From Actinoplanes sp. SE50/110 (GTDB taxonomy: Bacteria; Actinomycetota; Actinomycetes; Mycobacteriales; Micromonosporaceae), in the NCBI RefSeq assembly GCF_900119315.1, contig NZ_LT827010.1, positions 4,249,001 to 4,313,000 on the forward strand: a stretch of DNA of 64,000 bases, given 5' to 3'. This document shows, one piece after another, positions 16,729-26,013 of the stretch. A program made the position numbers and the translations under genes. Within the stretch, counting starts at the first letter, position 1; each line of letters starts with the position of its first letter. The notes under the pieces are model-generated. The model saw only the letters and a program-made list of their open reading frames with translations. It made no database searches and was not told the DNA's origin.

Positions 16729-17907
16729 ATGGCACGTCGAGAAACCTCCGTTGCCGGGCCGGGCAGCCGCGCGCTGATCGTGGACGTGGTCCGGTCGGCG
16801 GTGTCGATCAGCCGGGTGGAGTTGGCGGAGCGAACCGGTCTCACCCAGCCGTCGATCTCCAACATAGTGCGCGACCTGATCGGGGACGGTGTCATTCACG
16901 AGACCGGCTCGGCCGATTCGGCGCGCGGCAAGCCTCGCAGACTGCTGGCGATCACCGCAGCCAGCCGGTTCGGGATCGGCTTTCAACTTGGACCGGACAC
17001 GCTGACGTGTGTGGCCATCGATCTGACCGGCGGGGTGGTGGGCCGCGAGGTGGTTCCGTTCGACGGTGCGGACCTGCCGGAGCAGCTGACCGAGCGGTTC
17101 GACGACTTCATGGCCGATCTGGACCTGGCCCGTGACCGGATCGAGGGCCTGGCGATCGTGACGCCTGCCGTCCGTCCCGGCGACGAGGCCACCGTCCCGC
17201 CGTGGACCGAGGTGCGCGCCGTTCTGGCTGAGCGGCTCGGTATACCGGTGCTGGTGGAGAACGATGCGGCGGCCGCGGCGCTGGGCGAGTTCTGGAGCCG
17301 GCGGGTGTCGCGAGAGCAGGCGTTCGGCAGCGTCTACCTGTCGTCCGGGATCGGCGCCGGCCTGGTCTTCGGCGGCGCTCTGCACCGCGGCGCGAGCTTC
17401 GATGCCGGCGAGCTCGGACACATGTCGATTGCGTACGACGGGCTGCCCTGCCCGTGCGGCAACCGTGGCTGTGTTGAGCGCTATGCGTCGATGGTGGCGA
17501 CCGTGGACGCGGCCCGTGCCGCCGGCCTGGCGCTGGAGCAACAGAGCGTCTTCGGTGCGTACGACGCGATCGCGCGCGCCGCCGTCAGCGGCGACCCCGA
17601 TGCGTTCGCTGTGGTGGACCAGGCGGCCGGCTACCTGAGCGTGGCGGTCACCTCCATGGTCAATCTGCTCGACCTGGGCCGGGTCGTGCTGACCGGGCCG
17701 GGCATGGCGATCGCCGGTTCGATCTACGCCCGGCGGTTGCGGGAAACGCTGGCCCGCACCGCCCATGCCCGGCACCGCCACGAGGTCGTCGTCGAGTTGT
17801 CGGCGCAGCCCCGCGATGCGGCCGGCATCGGCGCGGCGGCGCTGGTCGTGCAGGCGTCGATCGCGCCCGGGCACACCGCCGGCCTGCCCGCCACGAACGA
17901 CGCCTGA
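16729..17907 (+). CDS. ROK family transcriptional regulator (copy 1)
   Basis: A 392-residue protein. The N-terminal winged helix reads ISRVELAERTGLTQPSISNI (about residues 23-45). The ROK sugar-kinase-like part has the phosphate loop region, ENDAAAAALGE, ELGHMSI (ExGH) and the zinc-type motif CPCGNRGCVE, all intact. Such proteins are XylR/NagC/Mlc-like repressors released by a sugar. The ATG at 16729 matches the start of the paralogue at 38648 (both begin ARRE). It is divergent from the HTH-less LacI-type gene, 81 bases apart. Candidate binding sites are the AT-rich palindromes at the mannan promoters. Confidence 0.9.
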   Translation: MARRETSVAGPGSRALIVDVVRSAVSISRVELAERTGLTQPSISNIVRDLIGDGVIHETGSADSARGKPRRLLAITAASRFGIGFQLGPDTLTCVAIDLTGGVVGREVVPFDGADLPEQLTERFDDFMADLDLARDRIEGLAIVTPAVRPGDEATVPPWTEVRAVLAERLGIPVLVENDAAAAALGEFWSRRVSREQAFGSVYLSSGIGAGLVFGGALHRGASFDAGELGHMSIAYDGLPCPCGNRGCVERYASMVATVDAARAAGLALEQQSVFGAYDAIARAAVSGDPDAFAVVDQAAGYLSVAVTSMVNLLDLGRVVLTGPGMAIAGSIYARRLRETLARTAHARHRHEVVVELSAQPRDAAGIGAAALVVQASIAPGHTAGLPATNDA

Positions 17908-17978
17908 GCCCGGCCGGGCATCCACCCGGCGGGAGACGTCGGCGCTGTCCCGTCGTCCCCGGCGCCCGCGGATCCTTC

Positions 17979-19487
17979 TCAGGTCAACGCGGCGTGCGGG
18001 CTCCGCTCGTCAGCCAGTTGCCAGCTGCTGGTCTGACGGCGCTTCGCCGTGTACATCGCGGCATCGGCGTCGCGCAACAAATCCGCGCCGTCGACCTGGC
18101 GCGAGCCGCCGGCCAGCGCGATACCGATACTCATGCGGGCCACCACGAGGTGGCCGGCCACCTCGAACGGCTCATCGAGGGTGTGCAGCAGGCGCTCCGC
18201 GACCGCGACAGCCTCCTCAGCGCCGGTGACACCAGCAAGGACGACCGCGAACTCGTCACCGCCGAGTCGCCCCGCGGTGTCGACGTCCCGGACGACGCGG
18301 CGCAGCCGGTCACCGACCCCGATCAGCAAGCCGTCGCCGACATGGTGGCCGAGCGTGTCGTTGACCTGTTTGAAGCCATCCATGTCGATGAGCAGCACGG
18401 CGGCCTGAGGGCGGTCCGGGCCGGTCGCGGCGACGGCCGCGTCGAGCCGGCTGTGCAGCAGGGCGCGATTCGCCAGTCCGGTCAGCGCGTCATAGCTGGC
18501 TCGCTGCACCAGTTCGGCGGTGAGTTGCGCCGCGTCGAGGCTGGAGACGACCTGGTTGACGAGCGTGCTCAGGTCGGCGCGAGCCTCCTTGCGGACGCCG
18601 CGCGCCGCGCCCACCACGAGCAGGCCGCTGATCCCGCGTTTACCGTGCAGTGGCAGCAGCAGCTCGTCGTTCACCGAGCCGACCCGCTGATCGGTCGCGG
18701 AGTCAGGCTGATCGGCGAAAGCCGCCCGCAGGGTGTCGTCGGACGACAGGACGGAGGTGCCGGGAAGGGATTCCCGGGTGGTGCCCTGGAATGCCGCGAC
18801 CCGCGGTGTCCCGTCGTGGCACACGACGATCGCGCAGTAGCCAGGGCTGTCGCCGAGCAGGGCGAGTCCGGCCGCTACCGCCTCGGCATGGACGGACTCA
18901 CGCTTGTCCAGGGCGTTCAGGGCCGTTCCGGTACGGATCAGCGCCTGCTGCCGGGCTTCGGCACGCTGCTGACCGGCGAGCGCGTTGCCCAGCAGGAAGG
19001 TGACGGTAGCGATGATGACGACGCCGGGGATCTGGACCAGCGTGTCCAGCTCGCTCACGCCACCCGTCGCGGCGACGACGACCGGCAGCATCGCCAGCAC
19101 GGCGACCGCCATCAGCGGGCGAGTCACCGCGCTGGACCGGGTGCCGTACAGCGGACGGAACACCAGCACGGCGTAGAACGAGGCAAGCGCCGGATTGACG
19201 CGGCCGATGGCGATGCCCGCGAACAACACCACGAGCCATTCGAGTGGCTCGGTGACGGCGGACAGCCGCTGCCGGCGCCAGCCGTACACGGCCGAGGCGC
19301 CCAGCCAGAGCATGCTCATGCCGGATGCCGTACGGATCAATCCGTTGGTGGTGCTGACGAAGGCGAGTTGCTGCACGGTGGTCACCACGCTGACCAGCAG
19401 ATTGATCAGGAACAGGCCGCGGACTTTGGGAAGCAGGCCCGACCGCGACCAGCGATGCCTCATCATGGCCAGGCTTGTCGCGATCAT
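17979..19487 (-). CDS. Membrane diguanylate cyclase (GGDEF), copy 1
   Basis: A 502-residue protein with four or five hydrophobic segments at about residues 20-175, a GAF-like region at about 190-320, and a GGDEF domain (DALTGLANRALLHSRLDAAV at the start, then GRLGGDEFAVVLAG). The intact GGDEF motif predicts cyclic di-GMP synthesis at the membrane. No RxxD inhibitory site is evident just before it. The ATG at 19487 has GAGGAG 5 bases upstream. It stands alone between convergent ROK and a same-strand mannanase gene 160 bases upstream. Confidence 0.88.
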   Translation of the reverse strand: MIATSLAMMRHRWSRSGLLPKVRGLFLINLLVSVVTTVQQLAFVSTTNGLIRTASGMSMLWLGASAVYGWRRQRLSAVTEPLEWLVVLFAGIAIGRVNPALASFYAVLVFRPLYGTRSSAVTRPLMAVAVLAMLPVVVAATGGVSELDTLVQIPGVVIIATVTFLLGNALAGQQRAEARQQALIRTGTALNALDKRESVHAEAVAAGLALLGDSPGYCAIVVCHDGTPRVAAFQGTTRESLPGTSVLSSDDTLRAAFADQPDSATDQRVGSVNDELLLPLHGKRGISGLLVVGAARGVRKEARADLSTLVNQVVSSLDAAQLTAELVQRASYDALTGLANRALLHSRLDAAVAATGPDRPQAAVLLIDMDGFKQVNDTLGHHVGDGLLIGVGDRLRRVVRDVDTAGRLGGDEFAVVLAGVTGAEEAVAVAERLLHTLDEPFEVAGHLVVARMSIGIALAGGSRQVDGADLLRDADAAMYTAKRRQTSSWQLADERSPHAALT

Positions 19488-19648
19488 TCGTTCTCCTCGA
19501 ACCCGGCACGGCTGACGATGCTTTCTCATCGGTTGGGCACGGGCGGACCTGAGGATCGGCGACTGGCGCCGGCGAACAGGTCCGGGGCGGCATCGACGCT
19601 CGGTTACCGCGTCGATCCCGCCCCGGGCAGGATCTCCTGGGCCGTTGT

Positions 19649-21118
19649 CTAGCTCATGGCCCAGCGTTGGTTGGCCTTGCCGTTGCAGGTCCAGATCTGC
19701 AGCCGGGTCCCGTTGGCGATGGCTTCCGCGACGGCGTCGGCACACTTTCCGGTCGCCGGGTTCACCAAGGTCTGCGCGGTGGCGTTGTACCGCCATTGCT
19801 GGTTGGGATTGTTTGCGGTGCAGTCCCAGATCTGCAGCCGGGTCCCGTCGGCGTTGACACCGCCGGTGATATCGAGGCATTTGCCGAGAGCCCGCACGGT
19901 GCCGTCGGCGGCCCGGGTCCACGCCTGGGCGCTTCCGCCGGTGTCGCAGGTGTAGAGCTGCACGGCGGTGCCGTTCGCGGTGCCGGCCGCAGTGACATCG
20001 ACGCACTTTTTGCTGGGCACGCCGCGGATCTTGCCGGTGGCGCCCGCGGCCGCAGGCGCGGTGTTCGGGGCGGTGGTGGCCGGGGCGGCGGTGCCGCCAC
20101 CGGATCCGATGGTGATCTGGCCGCGGTTGAGGACGCGGGCGTTCGCGTAGGCGCTCTGGATCTCGGCGGTGGTATTACTGCCCAGTAGCTGCTCGGACCA
20201 GATCATGAAGTAGGCCCACTTGGGCTGGCTGGTCAGGAAGGCCGCGGTGGGCACCTTGCCCATCTCGGCGATCGCGATCGGCTTCGTACCCGCGATCGAC
20301 TGGATCTGCGCGTAGTCGGCCGCCGATGGATAATTCTTGTACCAGGCGTCGAGGGACACCACATCGGCATAGTTGCTGCCGGGATAGTACTGAGCCCAGT
20401 TGGCCGTCGGATTGTCCTGCACGTTCCACACGTAGATCAGGTTGTCCAGGCCCTGGCTGTCGAAGTACTCGTGCATCTGCTGGTAGATCTTGGCGCCGCC
20501 GTTCGCGCCCGGCCGTCCGCCCCACCAGTTCCAGGTCTCGTTCATCTCGTGGAACGGTCGCCACAGCACCGGGATGCCGGCGTCCTTGAGCTGCTTGAGG
20601 AACGGGACGACGGCAGCCATCCGGCTGCGCCACGTGTTGTACAGGGTGGTGCCGGGGGTGACGATCTCGGTGAACTGCGCATTGGTGATGCTGGTCTTCA
20701 CCCCGCCGTCGAAGGCGCAGGTGGCGGCGACGGTCGGGGAGCAGGCGTGCCAGGTCAAAGCGACGATCGAACCGGCCGCCCACTGGGTCTTCGCCTCATT
20801 GATCACGGTCTGCCGGTTGGCGACGTCCGCGGGATTGAACATCATGTCGCCGCCCCACAGGCCAGGGAACTGCCCGGACGCGGCGCGAGCCTGCTGGGTG
20901 TACTGGGTCGGGCTGCTGGCTGGTTCCTTGTTGTGCTGCCCGGAGATGATGTTCTTCCCGGTGATCGACTGCAGGTAGCTGATCACCGTGGCCTTCGACG
21001 TCACGGAGAACGCGCTCGCTGTTCCTGGTAGACGGAGCATCACGGTGCCCAGCACCGCCGCCGCAGCAGCGAACGTCACGGCCGCGATGACGCGGCGAGA
21101 ACGGGTCTTTCTCGTCAA
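19649..21118 (-). CDS. Secreted GH26 beta-mannanase with C-terminal CBM13 (ricin-type) module
   Basis: A 489-residue protein. After a basic signal peptide (TRKTRSRRVIAAVTFAAAAA ending GTASA), a GH26 domain spans about residues 38-330: SGQHNKEPAS, GGDMMF, WRPFHEMNETWNWWG with acid/base E191, and AIAEMGKVP with nucleophile E285. A Thr/Pro/Ala linker then leads to a ricin-B-type CBM13 (about 360-489) with three QxW-like repeats (GKCLDITGG, QIWDC, QQW). It should cut mannan outside the cell. The TTG at 21118 has GGAG upstream. A promoter with the shared operator lies at 21241-21289. A paralogue without CBM13 is at 51005-52003. Confidence 0.92.
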   Translation of the reverse strand: MTRKTRSRRVIAAVTFAAAAAVLGTVMLRLPGTASAFSVTSKATVISYLQSITGKNIISGQHNKEPASSPTQYTQQARAASGQFPGLWGGDMMFNPADVANRQTVINEAKTQWAAGSIVALTWHACSPTVAATCAFDGGVKTSITNAQFTEIVTPGTTLYNTWRSRMAAVVPFLKQLKDAGIPVLWRPFHEMNETWNWWGGRPGANGGAKIYQQMHEYFDSQGLDNLIYVWNVQDNPTANWAQYYPGSNYADVVSLDAWYKNYPSAADYAQIQSIAGTKPIAIAEMGKVPTAAFLTSQPKWAYFMIWSEQLLGSNTTAEIQSAYANARVLNRGQITIGSGGGTAAPATTAPNTAPAAAGATGKIRGVPSKKCVDVTAAGTANGTAVQLYTCDTGGSAQAWTRAADGTVRALGKCLDITGGVNADGTRLQIWDCTANNPNQQWRYNATAQTLVNPATGKCADAVAEAIANGTRLQIWTCNGKANQRWAMS

Positions 21119-21240
21119 GGGAGGACTCCATGAGAGCGGGCCGGAGGGGGTGGCGTGGCAACGGACGTCCACCCACGGGGACATCGTCGCGGCGATCCGC
21201 CGGCGTGCGGGGGGAGGGGTCTTTCCGGTAGGACGCAGCC

Positions 21241-21289
21241 AGCATGGAAGCTACATGTGTACACGTCAAGGCTAAGATTATTAATTTAA
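21241..21289 (-). promoter_or_regulatory. Mannan-regulon promoter and operator, site A
   Basis: Read leftward: palindromic element at 21289-21273 (TAAGATTATTAATTTAA in plus orientation), then TTGACG (21269-21264), a 17-base spacer and CATGCT (21246-21241). It drives the GH26 gene starting at 21118. The distance from palindrome edge to the -10 box is 26 bases, the same as at the other three sites. Binding by the ROK proteins is inferred. Confidence 0.7.
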
Positions 21290-21551
21290 GGTTTTGCCAA
21301 GTCCGTACGTCGGGGCCGGGACAGGGTGATGGCGGCCGGGCGTGAGCCGAGTGGTGACGACATGGAGGTTCTCCTCGGGGCGGCTGACGCCGATGGAAGA
21401 CCTGAAGTTGACCGCGTCGTTCCTGCTGCCACAACTCGGGCAAAAGTCGAAAATTACTAGCACTCCAGCCGACGCCGCGGACAGCAAAGTGCGGCAAGAT
21501 GCCGTTCGGAGCGCGAGACCCGCTTAGCCCGGCGGTCGCGCGAAGGCCGGC

Positions 21552-23798
21552 TCATTCGATCGCGTAGGTGGTGTTCGCCGCCGAGCCTGACGTGATCGGC
21601 CGGCGTTTGATCCCCGCCAGTTGGGTGGGCACGGTCCGGTTGATGGTGTCGCCCAGTCCCAGCTGGCCGTACCCGTTCTGGCCCCAGCACCAGACCGTGC
21701 GTAGCGTCTGGGTGCCGCACGTGTGTCCCTGCCCGGCACTGATCGACTTCCAGGACGTGGCGGTCCCGACCCGGGTCACTGAGGGCCGGTCGGTGGTGTC
21801 CCCGACGGCCACGCCGAGCTGACCGGAGCTGTTCAGGCCCCAGCACCACAGTGTGCCATCGGTCTGGATCGCGCAGACATGGCCGCCGCCGGCCGTGACC
21901 CTGCTCCACGTTGTGAGTGTCCCAACCTGTTTCGGCGCTTGATAGCCGGTGGTGTCACCCTGACCGAGGCGGCCGTTGGCGCCGCTGCCCCAGCACCACA
22001 GCGACCCGTCGGTCTGGATCCCGCAGGTTTGCTGGGCGCCCGCGGCGACCGCGCTCCAGGTGGCAGAGCCGATCTTGACGGGAACCAGCCGGTTCGTGGT
22101 GTCTCCCGCCGCCATGCCGAGCTGGCCGGCGGAGTTGTTCCCCCAGCACCACAGGGTGTTGTCGGTCTTGATGGCGCAGGTGTGGTTGTCGCCGGCCGAC
22201 AAGATGGCGCTCCACGAGGTGGCGGGTGCCTGGCTGACCTGTACCGGTACGGTCTGCGTGGCGGTGTTGTTCTGGCCGGTCTGGCCGGAGGACGCATATC
22301 CCCAGCACCACAGCGTGTTGTCGGTCTGGGTGCCGCAGGCATGGCGGTCACCCGCGGTCACTGTCCGCCAGGTCGTCGCGGCGGTCACCTGCTTGGGATA
22401 TCCGTACGGCAGGTTCCATCCCGCCTGGCCGACGTCGTTGGGCCCCCAGCACCACAACGTCCCGTCCGTACGCACCGAACAGGCGAAGTCGTTGCCGGCC
22501 GCCACGGCGGTGTAGGTCGTCCCCGGGTATGCCACCGGCGTACTCGACTGGTGATGGGTGAAGCCCCAGCACCAGAGGGTGTTCAGAGTCTTGCGGATCG
22601 CGCACGTCCCCTGGGATCCGAACCCGGAGGCCAGCGAAGCCCAGGTGAGGGCACCTGACGAGGTGGGACTGTTGCGCGCGTTCTGGTCCCCGGCGCCGAG
22701 CTGACCGGCGAAGTTGTCGCCCCAGCACCAGATGGTGTCGTCGGATTTGAGGCCGCAGGTGGAGACGGTGCGGCCGCCGGCCGACTTCCAGGTCGCCGCC
22801 CCGGCCACCGTGACCGGGGTGAGGGAGGTGTTCCACGTGCCGTCGCCGAGCTGACCGGAGGTGCCGCGTCCCCAGCACGACAGAGTGTTGTCGGTCTTGG
22901 TGGCACAGGTGTGGTTACGCCCGGCGTACGGCGTGAGCCACGTCGTGCCGGGCACCTGCTGGAGGGCGACGCTGTTGGCCGTGCTGTTGTTTCCGAGCCG
23001 GCCGTCGCCGCCGTCGCCGAAGCAGTACAGGGTGTTGTCGGTCTTCACGGCGCAGGTGTGGCCAGAGCCGGTGGTCACCGCTCGCCACGGCCCGGCCACG
23101 GACGTCACGTTGAACGGACTCACGTCCCGGTCGGTCAGGGTCGCGGGATTGCCGGTCTGGCCCCGCTCGTTGTACCCCCAGCACCACAGCGAGGCATCGG
23201 TCTGAATCCCGCAGGTGTGATAACCGCCGGTGGAGACCTGGCTCCAGGTCGCGGAACCCACCTGGGCCGGTGTGCTGAGGTTCGTCTGATTGCCTTGGCC
23301 GAGCTGACCCCACAAGCTGGAACCCCAGCACCACAGGGTGCCACCGGTCTGGATGCCGCAGGTGTGCTCATAGCCGGCCGAGATCTGGGTCCACGTGGCT
23401 GAACCGACCTTGGTGGGGTCGTACCGGTAGGTGGTGTCGCCCTGCCCGAGTTGCCCTCTGGTGTTCGATCCCCAGCACCACAGGGTCCCGTCGGTCTGAA
23501 TGCCGCAGTTGTGGAAGGTGCCGTCGGTCAGTTGAGCCCAGGTGGCCGTGCCCACTTGCGCCGGAACCAGGCTGCCGAGTGCCCGGCCGTTGGCCCAGAT
23601 CTGGCCGGCGTCGAAGTTTGCCGCTGCCGTGAAGGAGGAGGAGTTGGCTGTGGTGGCCGAGAAGACTGCCCGGACGCGGCGACAGGTGAACGCTGGTACC
23701 GCCAGGAGCAGAACCAGCGCCGTCATCGTCGCCAGCATGCGGCACGCCGGTCGGCGGGTGAGGCTGACCCTCGCCCTGAACGCCCACTTCATGCGCAT
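21552..23798 (-). CDS. Exported RCC1-repeat beta-propeller protein, Cys-paired
   Basis: A 748-residue protein. A signal segment (ATMTALVLLLAVPAFTCRRV) is followed by RAVFSATTANSSSFTAAANF, the motif of SipW-type substrates. The rest contains 13 repeats of about 50 residues with the pattern HTCGIQTDGTLWCWGxNxxG(Q/R)LG, which is the RCC1/BLIP-II propeller repeat. Nearly every repeat has two cysteines about 10 residues apart, so in the exported protein they could form one disulfide per blade. It closes the operon beginning at 27851. Partner binding at the cell surface is likely, but the ligand is unknown. Confidence 0.85.
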   Translation of the reverse strand: MRMKWAFRARVSLTRRPACRMLATMTALVLLLAVPAFTCRRVRAVFSATTANSSSFTAAANFDAGQIWANGRALGSLVPAQVGTATWAQLTDGTFHNCGIQTDGTLWCWGSNTRGQLGQGDTTYRYDPTKVGSATWTQISAGYEHTCGIQTGGTLWCWGSSLWGQLGQGNQTNLSTPAQVGSATWSQVSTGGYHTCGIQTDASLWCWGYNERGQTGNPATLTDRDVSPFNVTSVAGPWRAVTTGSGHTCAVKTDNTLYCFGDGGDGRLGNNSTANSVALQQVPGTTWLTPYAGRNHTCATKTDNTLSCWGRGTSGQLGDGTWNTSLTPVTVAGAATWKSAGGRTVSTCGLKSDDTIWCWGDNFAGQLGAGDQNARNSPTSSGALTWASLASGFGSQGTCAIRKTLNTLWCWGFTHHQSSTPVAYPGTTYTAVAAGNDFACSVRTDGTLWCWGPNDVGQAGWNLPYGYPKQVTAATTWRTVTAGDRHACGTQTDNTLWCWGYASSGQTGQNNTATQTVPVQVSQAPATSWSAILSAGDNHTCAIKTDNTLWCWGNNSAGQLGMAAGDTTNRLVPVKIGSATWSAVAAGAQQTCGIQTDGSLWCWGSGANGRLGQGDTTGYQAPKQVGTLTTWSRVTAGGGHVCAIQTDGTLWCWGLNSSGQLGVAVGDTTDRPSVTRVGTATSWKSISAGQGHTCGTQTLRTVWCWGQNGYGQLGLGDTINRTVPTQLAGIKRRPITSGSAANTTYAIE

Positions 23799-23857
23799 CG
23801 GTCGTTTCTGTACGCATGCCGGCACCGGACGCCTGGAGTAGAGGCGTACCACGCGGT

Positions 23858-24421
23858 TCACGTGCTCTGTGCCTCCCAGGTGAAGGCAAGGATGGCCGCT
23901 TTGCTCTGGGCGGCGTAGTTGTCCAGGAGAGTCCAGCTGATCCGGTAGACCTGCGTGCTACCGCTGAGGGCGGGAGCCCACGTGCCGGCACCGCCCGCGA
24001 AGCTGGTCCCCAGCGCACTGAGCGTCCCGGTGTAAATCGCTGACCCGGTGAAGCCACCGCAGTTCGCGAAGGAGCCACCGTTGCCCTGCTCGATGACCAT
24101 GTCAAGGTACGGATGGAGAGTGCTGATCGAGGTGGCGGCATAGACCTTCACCAGCGAGGCGACGGTACCGTTGTAGGTCACCGTGATGCACCTCTGCCCG
24201 TTGTCACCGGGTTTGATGCCGGTGGCAGAGAACATCGCGCCTGCGCTGTCGTCGTCGGACAGCGCGACGGTCCCGGCCGAGAGGCTGTTACCGCCGCTCG
24301 AGGTGGTGCTGGTCAACGTTGCCCGGGAGCTCTGCACGACCATTCCGGCAGCGGTCAGCAGCCCGGCCGCCCACAGGCAGGTTGTGCGGCGCCGGCGTCG
24401 CAGAGGCGGTGCCGCACCCAT
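23858..24421 (-). CDS. TasA/camelysin-like SipW-dependent exported protein
   Basis: A 187-residue protein. A basic start (APPLRRRRRTT) precedes a hydrophobic segment ending VVQSSRATLTSTTSSGGNSL, the cleavage-region pattern of SipW-type substrates (A-x-(F/L) followed by S/T-rich, N-x-x-x-AGT). The mature domain carries ALSDDDSAGAMFSATGIKPG and CITVTYNG segments shared with four neighbours, and ends TWEAQST. The ATG overlaps the stop of the diguanylate cyclase gene (TGATG), so translation is coupled. It may be a surface or fibre subunit. Confidence 0.75.
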   Translation of the reverse strand: MGAAPPLRRRRRTTCLWAAGLLTAAGMVVQSSRATLTSTTSSGGNSLSAGTVALSDDDSAGAMFSATGIKPGDNGQRCITVTYNGTVASLVKVYAATSISTLHPYLDMVIEQGNGGSFANCGGFTGSAIYTGTLSALGTSFAGGAGTWAPALSGSTQVYRISWTLLDNYAAQSKAAILAFTWEAQST

Positions 24422-26013
24422 CAATGCCCCCGACCCACTGCCGTGCCGAGCGATTCGTCGGTGAAGTGGCCGATCTCCACGCGATTGCGGCCGGCTTCCT
24501 TGGCCCGGTAGAGCGCCTGATCGGCGGCCTCGAGCAGTACGGTGGGCGGCACCCCGCCAGGAGGAAGGCTGGCGATACCCATGCTGCACGTGACGGGGAC
24601 AGGAGCCGGACAGGTGCGGACCGCGTTGCGGAATCGCTCGGCCGTTTGCCAGACATCGTCGACCGGTACGCCGGGCAGGATGACGGCGAACTCCTCCCCG
24701 CCATAACGGGCCACCACATCGCCCTCCCTGGCGGTGCTCCTGAGTGCGGCGGCCGCGGCTTTCAGGACTTCGTCGCCGGTCTGGTGCCCGTACGTGTCGT
24801 TGACCTTTTTGAAGAAGTCGAGGTCGACCAGCGTCACCGCCAACGGCTCACCGGTGCGCATGGCGTGGTCGATGTGCTGGGCAAGGGCCGCGTCGAAGAA
24901 CTTGCGGTTGGCGACGCCGGTGAGGCCGTCGGTTTCGGCGGCCAGCCGCAGCCGCTCGACGAGTCCGGCGCGGGTGAGCGCGAGCCCGACATGCGCGGTC
25001 GCCTGTATCAGGGTGGACATCATCCGGTGCTCGACGCGCTTGCTCCGGCCCATGTCCAGGACCAGGTGACCGCGCCCCGCCGGCCCGAGCGGGATGGGCA
25101 GCACGGCCAGGCGCTCCGCGCCGGGCAGCCGGCTGACGACGTAGGAATCCCGCTGCTTGTCGAGATTGCGGACGAGCACGGGGCCCGCTTCAGTGTCGGC
25201 CAGCAGCGACCCGTGAGCATGCGCCGTTTTGCCGGTGTCCAGGGCGGCCGGCAGAGGCGGCCATCCCTTCTCCACGAACCGGAGCCCACGACCCTCCTCG
25301 TCCGAGGCGGGTTCGATGACTACCAATGCGCGGACGGCGAGTAGATCCTCGACGGCCAGGCGGGTCAACGCCGCGGCGATCTCGCCCAGGTCGTTGCTGG
25401 CTTCCAGATGCACGGCCAGGCTCCGCAGCACCTCTGCGTCGTACCGTCGGCGGCGCAGTTCGCGCTCATTGAGCGCGGCGTACAGCGAGGTGGCCAAGGC
25501 CGCGGCACCAAGCAGGGCGACAAAAGTGACGTACCCGGCCATCGGTAGTGGCGCCGGCTGCTTGACGGTCAGTAGCCCGACCTGCTCCGCCTGTAGCACG
25601 CACAACACCAGCAGGGCATGCCAGACCGCGACCTTGCCGCCGGACCGAAACGATGTCAGCAGGCTCACCCCGCAGACGTGCAGCACCATCAGGACGCTGA
25701 TCGGTCCGCTCACGCCGCCGTATGCGTGCAGGGCTGTCGCCAGGCCGAGCCCGTCGACGAGCAGGGCGATGTTGACCGCCACGATGGCCATCCTGCGGCC
25801 GACCCGGGGCGCCGCGACGGTGAGCACGGTCGCCCAGGCGCACAGCAGCGCGACGGCGAACAGATCCTTCCCGTCGGTGCGGCGTTGGCCCGGCAGGAAG
25901 ATCCAGAACGCGGCCACCATGGCGGCGAGACCCAGCCGCAACGAGGTCGACCATCTGATCCGATCCGCCAACGGCAGCAAGCCGAACCGCGAGGGATGAG
26001 GCTGGAGCGTCAC
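24421..26013 (-). CDS. Membrane diguanylate cyclase with GAF domain, inside the surface-protein operon
   Basis: A 530-residue protein: hydrophobic segments at about residues 20-190, a GAF-like domain at about 205-345, and a GGDEF domain (GLTGVANRKFFDAALAQHID at the start, DFFKKVNDTYGHQTGDEV, then ARYGGEEFAVILPG). The GGEEF signature predicts active cyclic di-GMP synthesis. The GTG at 26013 has GGAGG 6 bases upstream and overlaps the stop of the preceding gene by GTGA; its own stop overlaps the next start. It is thus made together with two SipW-type substrates. Confidence 0.88.
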   Translation of the reverse strand: MTLQPHPSRFGLLPLADRIRWSTSLRLGLAAMVAAFWIFLPGQRRTDGKDLFAVALLCAWATVLTVAAPRVGRRMAIVAVNIALLVDGLGLATALHAYGGVSGPISVLMVLHVCGVSLLTSFRSGGKVAVWHALLVLCVLQAEQVGLLTVKQPAPLPMAGYVTFVALLGAAALATSLYAALNERELRRRRYDAEVLRSLAVHLEASNDLGEIAAALTRLAVEDLLAVRALVVIEPASDEEGRGLRFVEKGWPPLPAALDTGKTAHAHGSLLADTEAGPVLVRNLDKQRDSYVVSRLPGAERLAVLPIPLGPAGRGHLVLDMGRSKRVEHRMMSTLIQATAHVGLALTRAGLVERLRLAAETDGLTGVANRKFFDAALAQHIDHAMRTGEPLAVTLVDLDFFKKVNDTYGHQTGDEVLKAAAAALRSTAREGDVVARYGGEEFAVILPGVPVDDVWQTAERFRNAVRTCPAPVPVTCSMGIASLPPGGVPPTVLLEAADQALYRAKEAGRNRVEIGHFTDESLGTAVGRGH

